Positions 16,924 through 24,592 of a stretch of DNA of 31,684 nucleotides are shown one piece after another. Within the stretch, counting starts at the first letter, position 1. Each line of letters begins with the position of its first letter. The notes beneath the pieces are model-generated. The model made no database searches. It saw only the letters and a program-made list of their open reading frames with translations, and was not told where the DNA came from. Source of the DNA: CAYZUC01 sp964481705. GTDB lineage: Bacteria > Bacillota > Clostridia > Lachnospirales > Lachnospiraceae. The position numbers and the translations under genes are program-made. The stretch covers positions 1 through 31,684 of the forward strand of contig CAYZUC010000026.1 of assembly GCA_964481705.1 (NCBI GenBank), written 5' to 3'.

Positions 16924-16952
16924 ATTATACTGTTTTATAAAAAAAATAACAA
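16924..16952 (-). promoter_or_regulatory. Sigma-A promoter of the GGDEF/EAL gene
   Basis: Minus-strand TTGTTA (16952-16947), a 17-base spacer containing eight T, and a perfect TATAAT (16929-16924). Transcription should start near 16917, 43 bases before the chosen ATG. This position argues against the longer reading frame that begins at 16916. Confidence 0.75.
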
Positions 16953-16974
16953 GTATTTCCATCCGATTCAGCGC

Positions 16975-18171
16975 TTAGAATAAGAACTGTGCCAACACGA
17001 TATTACTGATATCAACACCTCTTTCTGTCAATTGAATTCTCATATCTCCCTTTTTATTATCGATAAGTATCAAATGATCCTTTTCAAGTTTACATAAAAC
17101 ATCTCCATACACATCCTGCATAGATTTTCCAAACGTTTTCAAAAACAATCCACTTGAGACTCCACTCATTTCTCTCAATCCTAAAAACATAAATTCTTCC
17201 ATTCGTTCTGAATCGGAGAGTTGATGTATTGTCGATTTCTCTACAAAATCAGTAAATCTGTTATCCGTCATTTTTCGTTCCTGCTGGTGTCTGCGCAAGC
17301 TGTACTCCTCCAAAGAGCGTACATTTGAATAACGGTAGTTATATCCATCAAAGTCTTCTACAAGGGATGCTGCTCCAAGTCCAAATCCCAAATAATTACC
17401 TCTTTCCCAGTATACCCTATTGTGTCGGCATTCCTTGCCATTTCTTGCATAATTGGATATTTCATAACGCTTGTAATTATTTAGACTTAGTACTTCTCTG
17501 GTAATCTTATCTATTTCCAACTCTGTATCTTCATCCGGCAAGTCCAATTTGTCTCTCATCTCAAAAAAGGGCGTACCTTCTTCCACGATCAAGCTATATA
17601 CTGAGATATGTTCGGGGGAAAGAGCGATCACCTGCTCAAGCGACCTTCGAAAAGACTCCATTGTCTGTCCTGGAATAGAGGACATCAGGTCAATATTTAT
17701 GTTTTGAAAGCCAACTTCCCTCGCTGTCTGATACGTGGTCATAAAATCTTCATACGTATGGATACGGCCTAATACCTTCAATTCCTTTTCCTGTGTTGAC
17801 TGTAGTCCTATGGATAACCGATTGACACCCGCCCTCTGATAGATGCTAAGAGCCTCTCGATTCGTAGTACCCGGGTTACATTCTATAGTCACCTCTGCCT
17901 TACGATCAACAGAAAAGCTCTCCTTTAGTTTACATAACACTTCTTCCATAGAACGAGGTGATACCACAGTTGGGGTACCACCTCCGATAAAAACAGTGCG
18001 AACTATACTCTCCTTCGAAATTTTCCGTTGAGAAGCTTCCTCAATTTCATATAGGAGAACATTCATATACTCATTCTGTTCCACTTTGCCTGCAGGGCCG
18101 GACAGAAAATCACAATACTGACACTTCTGTACACAAAATGGAATATGGATATAGATACTAAGATCCTTCAT
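16975..18171 (-). CDS. hemW: Radical SAM heme chaperone HemW (coproporphyrinogen dehydrogenase-like)
   Basis: The 398-residue protein has the radical SAM iron-sulfur motif CVQKCQYCDF (Cys13, 17, 20). Phenylalanine follows the last cysteine spacing, as in HemW; true HemN enzymes have CxxxCxxCxC. GGGTPT (63-68) is the SAM-binding glycine motif. IHIPFC at the start and ISNYARNGKECRHN are HemW blocks, and a C-terminal winged-helix region is present. HemW binds and delivers heme to membrane targets; what it serves in this apparent anaerobe cannot be read from the window. Its ATG overlaps the lepA stop by one base (TAATG), so it is coupled to lepA. In B. subtilis the next genes are hrcA-grpE-dnaK, which are absent here. 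Confidence 0.93.
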   Translation of the reverse strand: MKDLSIYIHIPFCVQKCQYCDFLSGPAGKVEQNEYMNVLLYEIEEASQRKISKESIVRTVFIGGGTPTVVSPRSMEEVLCKLKESFSVDRKAEVTIECNPGTTNREALSIYQRAGVNRLSIGLQSTQEKELKVLGRIHTYEDFMTTYQTAREVGFQNINIDLMSSIPGQTMESFRRSLEQVIALSPEHISVYSLIVEEGTPFFEMRDKLDLPDEDTELEIDKITREVLSLNNYKRYEISNYARNGKECRHNRVYWERGNYLGFGLGAASLVEDFDGYNYRYSNVRSLEEYSLRRHQQERKMTDNRFTDFVEKSTIHQLSDSERMEEFMFLGLREMSGVSSGLFLKTFGKSMQDVYGDVLCKLEKDHLILIDNKKGDMRIQLTERGVDISNIVLAQFLF

Positions 18172-19979
18172 TAATCTTCATCCAGCTTTAATACGCTCAT
18201 AAAGGCCTTCTGTGGAATTTCCACATTGCCGACCTGACGCATACGCTTTTTTCCCTCTTTCTGTTTTTCGAGAAGTTTCTTTTTTCTCGTGATATCTCCA
18301 CCATAACATTTCGCAAGTACATCCTTACGTACAGCCTTAACTGTCTCACGTGCGATGACCTTGCCCCCTACTGCTGCCTGAATTGGAATCTCAAATTGCT
18401 GTCTTGGAATTTCTTCTTTTAACTTCTCGCACATCTTTCTGCCTCTCTCATACGCACTTGCTCCGTGTACAATAAAGGATAATGCATCTACCTCTTCCTT
18501 GTTGACCAGAATATCAAGCTTGACAAGCTCCGAACGTTCATAGCCCTTTAATTCATAATCAAAGGAGGCATATCCCTTGGAACGGGATTTCAACGCATCA
18601 AAGAAATCATAGATAATCTCATTTAATGGCAATTCATATTTTAATAACGCACGTGTGGTTTCCATGTACTCAATGCCCAGACTCACGCCACGCCTTTCCT
18701 GACACAGCTTCATAATAGAACCAATAAATTCTGTAGTAACCATGATTTCAGCTGATACAATTGGTTCCTCCATATATTCAATCTCTGAAGGATCCGGGAG
18801 ATTAGATGGATTGGTAAGCTCAATCATCTCACCATTTGTCTTATATACCTTATAAACTACACCAGGTGCTGTTGTCACCAGATCCAGATTGTATTCCCTC
18901 TCCAGTCGTTCCTGAATAATCTCAAGATGAAGCAGTCCCAGAAAGCCACAGCGGAAGCCAAACCCCAGTGCCAGAGAGGTTTCCGGCTCATAAAACAGAG
19001 AAGCATCATTCAATTGCAGCTTTTCCAAGGCATCACGAAGCTCCGGGTACTTGGCGCCATCTGCCGGATACAGACCACAGTATACCATGGGTTGTACCTT
19101 CTTATATCCCGGAAGTGGTTCTTTGCAAGGATTATCACGGTTGGTGACCGTATCTCCCACGCGGGTGTCCTTTACATTTTTAATACTGGCTGTTATGTAG
19201 CCAACCATTCCCGCTGTTAACTCCTCACAAGGAATGAATTGACCCGCCCCAAAGTAGCCAACCTCCACTACATCACAGGTCGCACCGGTGGCCATCATGC
19301 GAATAGGAGTTCCTCTCTTTACCGTACCCTCCATTACACGGCAAAATACAATAACGCCGCGATAGGAATCATATAATGAGTCAAAAATCAAAGCTTGAAG
19401 TGGATTCCTGGCATCCCCCTTCGGTGCTGGTATCTTATGCACAATCTCTTCCAGTACATCTTCGATTCCCACGCCCAGTTTTGCCGAGATGCGAGGACAG
19501 CTCTCCGCTTCAATTCCAATCACATCCTCAATCTCCGCTATTACACGCTCCGGCTCTGCACTTGGGAGGTCTATTTTATTAATCACAGGAAAGACGTCCA
19601 GATTATGGTCCAGTGCAAGATAAACATTAGCAAGTGTCTGCGCTTCAATTCCCTGTGCCGCATCCACAATCAGTATTGCACCATCACAGGCAGCAAGACT
19701 ACGGCTGACCTCGTAATTAAAATCCACATGACCGGGAGTATCAATCAAGTTAAAAATATACTCCTCACCATCCCCAGCCCGGTATACCGTCCGAACTGCC
19801 TGAGACTTGATCGTAATTCCACGTTCTCTCTCAAGATCCATATTATCTAACACCTGAGCCTGCATTTCCCGGCTTGTGAGTAAGCCTGTCTTCTCTATAA
19901 TTCGATCGGCCAGGGTCGATTTTCCATGGTCAATATGTGCTATAATACAAAAATTTCGTATGTGCTTCTGATCCGTCAT
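18171..19979 (-). CDS. lepA: Elongation factor 4 (LepA), ribosome back-translocase GTPase
   Basis: EF4 is a translational GTPase that acts on stalled or mistranslocated ribosomes. The 602-residue product has the family length. GTPase motifs are G1 AHIDHGKST, G3 DTPGHVDF and G4 NKIDLPSA. The C-terminal half carries FRCGFLGLLHLEI, and the LepA-specific domain is followed by the end block GDITRKKKLLEKQKEGKKRM. ATG 19979 fits the conserved start MTDQKHIRNFCIIAHIDHG; purine-rich GGAGAGAGACGAGG lies upstream. It is 114 bases after spoIIP, where I find a promoter, and overlaps hemW by one base. Confidence 0.97.
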   Translation of the reverse strand: MTDQKHIRNFCIIAHIDHGKSTLADRIIEKTGLLTSREMQAQVLDNMDLERERGITIKSQAVRTVYRAGDGEEYIFNLIDTPGHVDFNYEVSRSLAACDGAILIVDAAQGIEAQTLANVYLALDHNLDVFPVINKIDLPSAEPERVIAEIEDVIGIEAESCPRISAKLGVGIEDVLEEIVHKIPAPKGDARNPLQALIFDSLYDSYRGVIVFCRVMEGTVKRGTPIRMMATGATCDVVEVGYFGAGQFIPCEELTAGMVGYITASIKNVKDTRVGDTVTNRDNPCKEPLPGYKKVQPMVYCGLYPADGAKYPELRDALEKLQLNDASLFYEPETSLALGFGFRCGFLGLLHLEIIQERLEREYNLDLVTTAPGVVYKVYKTNGEMIELTNPSNLPDPSEIEYMEEPIVSAEIMVTTEFIGSIMKLCQERRGVSLGIEYMETTRALLKYELPLNEIIYDFFDALKSRSKGYASFDYELKGYERSELVKLDILVNKEEVDALSFIVHGASAYERGRKMCEKLKEEIPRQQFEIPIQAAVGGKVIARETVKAVRKDVLAKCYGGDITRKKKLLEKQKEGKKRMRQVGNVEIPQKAFMSVLKLDED

Positions 19980-20045
19980 ATCCTCGTCTCTCTCCTAATC
20001 ACCTTTTGTCCTAGATTGTATCATAATCATCTGATAAAATCCACA

Positions 20046-20073
20046 ATTATTCCCTGCTCCAACCTCATGTCAA
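20046..20073 (-). promoter_or_regulatory. Probable lepA-hemW promoter
   Basis: A consensus TTGACA (20073-20068) is separated by 16 bases from AATAAT (20051-20046) on the minus strand. It lies in the spoIIP-lepA gap, with a start about 60 bases before the lepA ATG. A second candidate, the extended -10 TGATACAAT ending at 20015, has no good -35. This separates a housekeeping gene pair from the sporulation genes upstream. Confidence 0.55.
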
Positions 20074-20093
20074 TCAACGGTCTTTTTGCAGAA

Positions 20094-21323
20094 TCAATCT
20101 TGTGTTTCATTGTTTTCCCCGTGTCCAGTAAGAACAGTATCTATTACACTTCCAAGAGGCTTTACAGCATTCATTACCTCTTCAACCGTATTGTTCTGTG
20201 CCCCTACCTCAACCAGCAGTGATTTTGGTCGAAAATGCATATTATATCGGTATCCCTTTAGATAGATTTTACGGGCAAGTCCGGGGTATTTTTTCTCAGA
20301 TGCTATTTGCAGTTGTAAGGAAAAGGCAAGATTATCCTCTATGTACTCATTTTTCAAATATGCAATCTCTCCTTGGGCAGTCGTTCTTGACAATCCATTA
20401 AAAAACATATACTGAGCCGTTCTCTTTCCATCAACGTCTGTAATTAGATGTGTTTCTTCTGCTACGCCATCACGATGCAGGTCAATTACGACTTCAATGG
20501 TAGGATTCTGTTCGAGTAACGCGCCGATGACAGGTTCTGCATTGGAATAAGCATAATCTCGATTCTGAACGTCAAATTGTGTTGTCTCATGAAGGACCTG
20601 ATACCCATATTGTCTTAATTCTTCTGCCAGCTTCTCACCAACCCCAACAACTGTCATCTCGCTTTTCCCCGGAACGCTGTCCAGAAAAGCTTCTTGTGAA
20701 TGTGTATGATAGATTAGGATCTGTGGACGTATAGTATCCTTGTTCACTGTCATGTCCTTCTTCAATAATCTCTCCGCATTTAACTGTTCTCCATTAATTG
20801 TGGTGGTACGATCTACGGAGTAGAAGGTTTTCAGCAAGTAATCAAAGTCGCCTAATTTTTCTACCCTTATCTCGTGACTATTATCCTTTTGGTAAGGCTC
20901 GTCTTGTCGATTACTCTTTTCCTTATTTTGTCCTTCATCCTGTTGTGTATCACCAGCTTGTCCGTTTTCCTGTGCGATTTGCCTCTCATCCTCATCTACG
21001 CCCTCCTTCCATCGAATCCAATCATAAATGTCCTTATTTTCTACAGAAGATGCCTCTTTTTGTCTGTCCATCAAGTAAGAAAATAAAGGATTGCTTCGTA
21101 TGACCTGTTCGCTCAGGTATCCCTCACCGCTTATTTGTTTTCCCTCTTCCGTAAAAGAAAGGAGTTTCATATATTCACCGATCGTAACCTCCGACAGGTA
21201 ACCGGCAAGGATATGTGCTCCTTCCATAAAATCTATAGAAAGCCAGCCTCTCCACAGAATCAAAATCCCCAACAGAACAGAGACCGCCTGATATAATGTT
21301 TCCGATTTTCGTTTTCTTCTCAC
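20094..21323 (-). CDS. spoIIP: Stage II sporulation protein P (engulfment peptidoglycan hydrolase)
   Basis: SpoIIP is a membrane-anchored amidase/endopeptidase that, with SpoIID and SpoIIM, thins septal peptidoglycan and drives engulfment. The 409-residue product has one N-terminal membrane segment (about 10-28), a long low-complexity Gln/Glu/Asp-rich linker (about 105-150), and the hydrolase domain. Zinc-site motifs are LIYHTHSQEAF (His206, His208, Glu211) and VIDLHRDG (His283). GTG 21323 is preceded by AGGGGAG at 9 bases, and that site lies wholly inside the 3' arm of a 9-bp hairpin (21333-21368). It follows gpr, a gene order conserved in Bacilli and Clostridia. Confidence 0.95.
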   Translation of the reverse strand: MRRKRKSETLYQAVSVLLGILILWRGWLSIDFMEGAHILAGYLSEVTIGEYMKLLSFTEEGKQISGEGYLSEQVIRSNPLFSYLMDRQKEASSVENKDIYDWIRWKEGVDEDERQIAQENGQAGDTQQDEGQNKEKSNRQDEPYQKDNSHEIRVEKLGDFDYLLKTFYSVDRTTTINGEQLNAERLLKKDMTVNKDTIRPQILIYHTHSQEAFLDSVPGKSEMTVVGVGEKLAEELRQYGYQVLHETTQFDVQNRDYAYSNAEPVIGALLEQNPTIEVVIDLHRDGVAEETHLITDVDGKRTAQYMFFNGLSRTTAQGEIAYLKNEYIEDNLAFSLQLQIASEKKYPGLARKIYLKGYRYNMHFRPKSLLVEVGAQNNTVEEVMNAVKPLGSVIDTVLTGHGENNETQD

Positions 21324-21332
21324 ACAAACGCA

Positions 21333-21368
21333 CTCCCCTGCTTATCTAGTAATATCTATGCAGGGGAG
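21333..21368 (-). promoter_or_regulatory. Hairpin covering the spoIIP ribosome binding site
   Basis: Minus-strand CTCCCCTGC (21368-21360) and GCAGGGGAG (21341-21333) form a perfect 9-bp stem with an 18-base loop, extendable by two G-U pairs. The spoIIP Shine-Dalgarno AGGGGAG is inside the 3' arm. No T-run follows, so this is not an intrinsic terminator. A sigma-E-like -10 (CATAGATA, ending in the loop side near 21353) overlaps the junction of the 5' arm and the loop. Confidence 0.6.
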
Positions 21369-21375
21369 CATTTAT

Positions 21376-22236
21376 TCATGACAATGCAATATTTAGCGCC
21401 TCAGAAATGGTATATCCCAAACGTTTCACATTCTCATCAATGTCTTTTGGCGTTACAAACATATTGTTCAATTCTGACATCGATTGCAGCATATTCTCCA
21501 TCGCATCGTTTACAATAGTTGCCGCATCCACCACCATTGGAATTCCAATTGCGATTACCGGCACTCCAAGACTCTCTTTGGTAATTGCATTTCGATAATT
21601 TCCAACCCCAGACCCCGGGTGAATTCCGGTATTCGTGATTTGTATGGTGCGGTTCAATCGTTTTGTACTTCTTGCCGCCAACGCATCTACCACTACGACC
21701 AGATCCGGTTTGGTTTCCTGAATGACTCCGCGCAAAATCTCAGCCGATTCCATTCCGGTCTGTGCCATAACTCCCGGTACAATTCCGCTCACTACATGTT
21801 TCTTTTCCTTTTCCAGAGCTGCATTGCCAAATTCCTTTACCATATGACGTGTAATCATCAGATTATTTATGACATTCGGACCCAGCGCATCCGGAGTGAC
21901 TTCTCGATTTCCCAACCCCACTACGAGAACCGAAAGCTTCTCCTGTTCGGAAGGAAGAAGCTCCTTCATACTATTTGCCAATTCCACTGAGATTTCTCTA
22001 TGATACTCTTCATCAGGCTCTGTCATTCCTGGAGCTTCTAACGTAATATATGTTCCCATCGGTTTCCCCAGTTCTTTGGCTCCATTCTTTGTTTCAATAA
22101 AAACCTTTGTAACTTTGATTCCCGTTTCTTCGTGACTACTCTCCTCAACACGCACGCCCCGGAGATGAGACTGTTTCCGCTTTGCTTTTTCACTAGCCTC
22201 CAACGCAAGATCTGTTCGAACTGAAAAATCACTCAT
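21376..22236 (-). CDS. gpr: Spore germination protease GPR
   Basis: GPR degrades small acid-soluble spore proteins at germination and is made in the forespore as an inactive zymogen. The 286-residue product begins MSDFSVRTDLALEA, which matches the pro-region/mature boundary of Bacillus GPR but with a shorter leader. Core blocks are VLVVGLGNREVTPDALGP, SGIVPGVMAQTGMES, VVVVDALAARS and TGIHPGSGVGNYR. AAAGGA lies 8 bases before ATG 22236. It is divergent from rpsT across a 173-base gap and 52 bases upstream of spoIIP. No convincing sigma-G promoter was recognised by eye. Confidence 0.95.
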   Translation of the reverse strand: MSDFSVRTDLALEASEKAKRKQSHLRGVRVEESSHEETGIKVTKVFIETKNGAKELGKPMGTYITLEAPGMTEPDEEYHREISVELANSMKELLPSEQEKLSVLVVGLGNREVTPDALGPNVINNLMITRHMVKEFGNAALEKEKKHVVSGIVPGVMAQTGMESAEILRGVIQETKPDLVVVVDALAARSTKRLNRTIQITNTGIHPGSGVGNYRNAITKESLGVPVIAIGIPMVVDAATIVNDAMENMLQSMSELNNMFVTPKDIDENVKRLGYTISEALNIALS

Positions 22237-22294
22237 CTATCCATTCCTTTCATCCTTTTCTTGCTATTTTTTGCAGAAAAGCTTGAAATATGTA

Positions 22295-22323
22295 TTGACA
22301 GAATCGATTCTTTCTACTAAACT
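22295..22323 (+). promoter_or_regulatory. Sigma-A promoter of rpsT
   Basis: A consensus TTGACA (22295-22300), a 17-base spacer, and TAAACT (22318-22323, 4 of 6 matches) on the plus strand. Transcription would begin near 22330, leaving a leader of about 80 bases before the S20 start. Confidence 0.65.
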
Positions 22324-22330
22324 AACATAG

Positions 22331-22372
22331 TGTGCTTACATTAAAACGTCCGTGTCCGGATTTAATGACACA
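22331..22372 (+). promoter_or_regulatory. Structured leader hairpin upstream of rpsT
   Basis: CATTAAA (22339-22345) pairs with TTTAATG (22361-22367). An inner stem TCCG (22349-22352)/CGGA (22357-22360) closes a TGTC loop, with ACG bulged on the 5' side. TGTG (22331-22334) can also pair with CACA (22369-22372). It lies directly after the predicted transcription start, so it should form in the mRNA leader. A role in ribosomal-protein feedback or RNA stability is possible but inferred. Confidence 0.5.
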
Positions 22373-22409
22373 GTAACATAAAGTTCTTGAACAGGAGGTG
22401 TATGATACC

Positions 22410-22673
22410 ATGGCAAATATTAAATCAGCTCAGAAGAGAATTCTTGTAAATAACAAAAAACATGAGAAGAATAAAGCAGTAAAGTCCGGTGTGAAGACAG
22501 CAATTAAGAAAGTATATGCTGCAATTGAATCCAATGACAAAGCAGCAGCTACTACCGCTCTTAACGAAGCTACTTCCATTATTAACAAGGCTGGTTCCAA
22601 AGGAGTATATCACAAAGATAATGCTTCCAGAAAAATTTCCAGACTTAATCTTGCAGTTAATAAAATGGCATAA
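22410..22673 (+). CDS. rpsT: 30S ribosomal protein S20
   Basis: The only plus-strand gene. The 87-residue basic protein begins MANIKSAQKRILVNNKKHEK and ends RKISRLNLAVNKMA, full S20 length and motifs. ATG 22410 is preceded by AGGAGGTG with about 9 bases spacing; the in-frame GTG at 22398 overlaps that site and was rejected. It has its own promoter and a strong terminator. Position beside gpr-spoIIP-lepA-hemW is conserved in Firmicutes. Confidence 0.97.
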   Translation: MANIKSAQKRILVNNKKHEKNKAVKSGVKTAIKKVYAAIESNDKAAATTALNEATSIINKAGSKGVYHKDNASRKISRLNLAVNKMA

Positions 22674-22683
22674 TTACTTATAT

Positions 22684-22715
22684 AAAAAACCGACCACCGT
22701 CATGGTCGGTTTTTT
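22684..22715. terminator. Bidirectional intrinsic terminator between rpsT and the TPM gene
   Basis: CCGACCA (22690-22696) pairs with TGGTCGG (22703-22709) around CCGTCA, flanked by A6 on the left and T6 on the right. It therefore stops rpsT transcription on the plus strand and that of the TPM-domain gene on the minus strand. Confidence 0.92.
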
Positions 22716-22738
22716 GTTGCCCTATTTTCTTTGGTTAG

Positions 22739-23572
22739 CTAGTGATGACCTCCTCCGCCACCATAGGAATGTCCACCTCCTGATGTATGACCACCGCCAA
22801 AACCACCTCCGGATCCTCCGGAATCTGACTGAATGCGAACTGAGGTCGTATGTTTGCTCAAGAATACATCCTCGTTCTGTATCATCCTGCTGCTGTGATT
22901 ACGCATATAGGTCGTGGCCTGTGTAGTCTTACCGGAACCATGATGATACAAATTAAGCAAAAGAAAGATAATCACAAATACAACAATAATAAGTGCGCTT
23001 AGTAGGAACAAGGACCAAAAATCATTGACGATATCTCCTGTCATCGTTTGATACACGCTGTTTACAAATGTAGTATAGCCTGTATATGGGCTATCTCCCA
23101 CCTCTGCACATACCTCATCGATCAAATCCTGAATCTCACCATTTCCATAAGCAGCATAGATGTTTCCTGCCGTATGAAACCACATATAGGTATTGGATGG
23201 ATCCCAGTTATCTACCAACATTGCGCAATTACCGTATGGTTCATTATACCCAAATTTCTCACTATCCTGGAAATCATCCGAATAATCCATTACTTCAGAA
23301 TCCGACATAGGTTCCTCTAACGTAACAACAACAATGTCCGCCTGAATCAAAGGTTCTGTCTTTGCTATTCGTTCACGAAGCTCTCTCTCTTCCTGATCTG
23401 TCATTTTATCTGCATAATCAAATACTCGTTCTGTATTCGTACATTCTGAGTTGGTGCGAGGTACGACTTCCTTTTTAACCAGACTCTTTTGTACCAGAAC
23501 TACAATAAGAATAGCCAGTACAACTGCATCAATAATCAGCATTGTCTTGATGAATTTCATATATTTCGTCAC
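22739..23572 (-). CDS. TPM-domain membrane protein with Gly/His-rich tail
   Basis: A 277-residue membrane protein. Order: membrane segment (about 11-27), a TPM-type domain (about 50-178; starts VFDYADKMTDQEERELRERI, with ADIVVVTLEE), a second membrane segment (187-207), and a cytosolic or extracellular tail ending in a repeat of glycine, serine and histidine (about 251-277). TPM domains occur in proteins linked to photosystem II repair and phosphatase activity in plants; in bacteria the role is mostly unknown. GTG 23572 is used: GGAGGTG lies 5 bases upstream and it overlaps the stop of the zinc-ribbon gene (GTGA). ATG 23560 is an alternative. The overlap argues that the two products work together. 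Confidence 0.8.
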   Translation of the reverse strand: MTKYMKFIKTMLIIDAVVLAILIVVLVQKSLVKKEVVPRTNSECTNTERVFDYADKMTDQEERELRERIAKTEPLIQADIVVVTLEEPMSDSEVMDYSDDFQDSEKFGYNEPYGNCAMLVDNWDPSNTYMWFHTAGNIYAAYGNGEIQDLIDEVCAEVGDSPYTGYTTFVNSVYQTMTGDIVNDFWSLFLLSALIIVVFVIIFLLLNLYHHGSGKTTQATTYMRNHSSRMIQNEDVFLSKHTTSVRIQSDSGGSGGGFGGGHTSGGGHSYGGGGGHH

Positions 23573-24555
23573 ATCAACACCTCCAATAATTTCAAAATCA
23601 AACCAGCGGTAAGCAAAAGAACACCCGTCATAGATGCCGCAACTCCCCATACTCGTTGGAAGGATGTTGGTGTCTTACCAACAATTTTTCCTGTCTGGCC
23701 ATTTACATAGAAGGGATATTCTTTATTTTGAAAACGGTAGGTGTATATCCATACTGGCATCAATGCATAATACTGCCCACGATCCGACAATTCCAGATTA
23801 CGGACTTTATCCTCTACGGAAGCATATCCGCTTATCGACTGTTTCATAGCCTCTTCTGCTGCGGTACGTGCCTTCTTTTTGGACCTGGGCTCAAATTTAT
23901 CTGCACTGTCGTTATAAATCTCGCCAAAAAATCCAGACAAATACTTGGGATCAAATCCCGTCAGCTCCTTATAATCATAAGGCTCCATCAAGTCCATGGT
24001 ATCATCAGGCATATTAAGGGAGGCATCCGCCGGTATCTTTTCAAAATCCGTCTCCATATTACGGATAATCTGATACTTGCTCTTCTCCGTGTATTGCATA
24101 TCGCCTGTAGTCCAGGTTCGGACTTTGGTTCCTATACCTTCATAGACATATTTACAAAAATAATCGAACATCCAAAAAGGAACATAGCTGCCTTCCATTT
24201 TCTCCAGACTAGCCGTGGATAAGAAATCACCCGGAGTAAATAATCTGGCCTTAAAATCCTTTCGTAACAGCTCGATTGCTTTCGTTTTACTGATTTTAAA
24301 GGGGAGAATCAGATTGGGTTCATAAACGCCTTCTACTCTCTCTCTTAATATCTGATACGCACCACAATAGGCACATTTTGTCGCCGATTCATAATTTTTG
24401 TATTCTACATCAGCTCCACACATAACACATTTCCTTGGTTCCGACGCATCCACAATTTCCTGACTCTCTTCACTCGTACAATTCGGACATACCATCTTAT
24501 TGCTGTCCGGATTAAAAACCGTATTGCTTCCACAATTTTTGCATTTGTAAATCAT
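23569..24555 (-). CDS. Double zinc-ribbon protein with C-terminal membrane anchor
   Basis: A 328-residue protein of unknown function. Two four-cysteine ribbons lie at the N-terminus: Cys5, 8, 23, 26 and Cys43, 46, 61, 64 (CKNCG...CPNC, CVMCG...CAYCG). They resemble TFIIB-type ribbons. The middle region begins NLILPFKISKTKAIELLRKDF and contains YVPFWMFDY, blocks seen in a widespread family of such ribbon proteins in Firmicutes. One membrane segment lies near 302-324, just before the end. ATG 24555 has GAGG 8 bases upstream; an earlier start at 24615 would overlap the GH9 gene. It overlaps the TPM gene by 4 bases and is 37 bases after GH9. Confidence 0.78.
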   Translation of the reverse strand: MIYKCKNCGSNTVFNPDSNKMVCPNCTSEESQEIVDASEPRKCVMCGADVEYKNYESATKCAYCGAYQILRERVEGVYEPNLILPFKISKTKAIELLRKDFKARLFTPGDFLSTASLEKMEGSYVPFWMFDYFCKYVYEGIGTKVRTWTTGDMQYTEKSKYQIIRNMETDFEKIPADASLNMPDDTMDLMEPYDYKELTGFDPKYLSGFFGEIYNDSADKFEPRSKKKARTAAEEAMKQSISGYASVEDKVRNLELSDRGQYYALMPVWIYTYRFQNKEYPFYVNGQTGKIVGKTPTSFQRVWGVAASMTGVLLLTAGLILKLLEVLM

Positions 24556-24592
24556 ATACTTTTCCTCTCTCCTACTTGTTTCAGCTGATTTT

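Noticed and set aside
23656..24222. 188-codon plus-strand frame opposite the zinc-ribbon gene
   Set aside because: It is antisense to a well-supported gene, has no recognisable domain, and its composition follows from the minus-strand codons.
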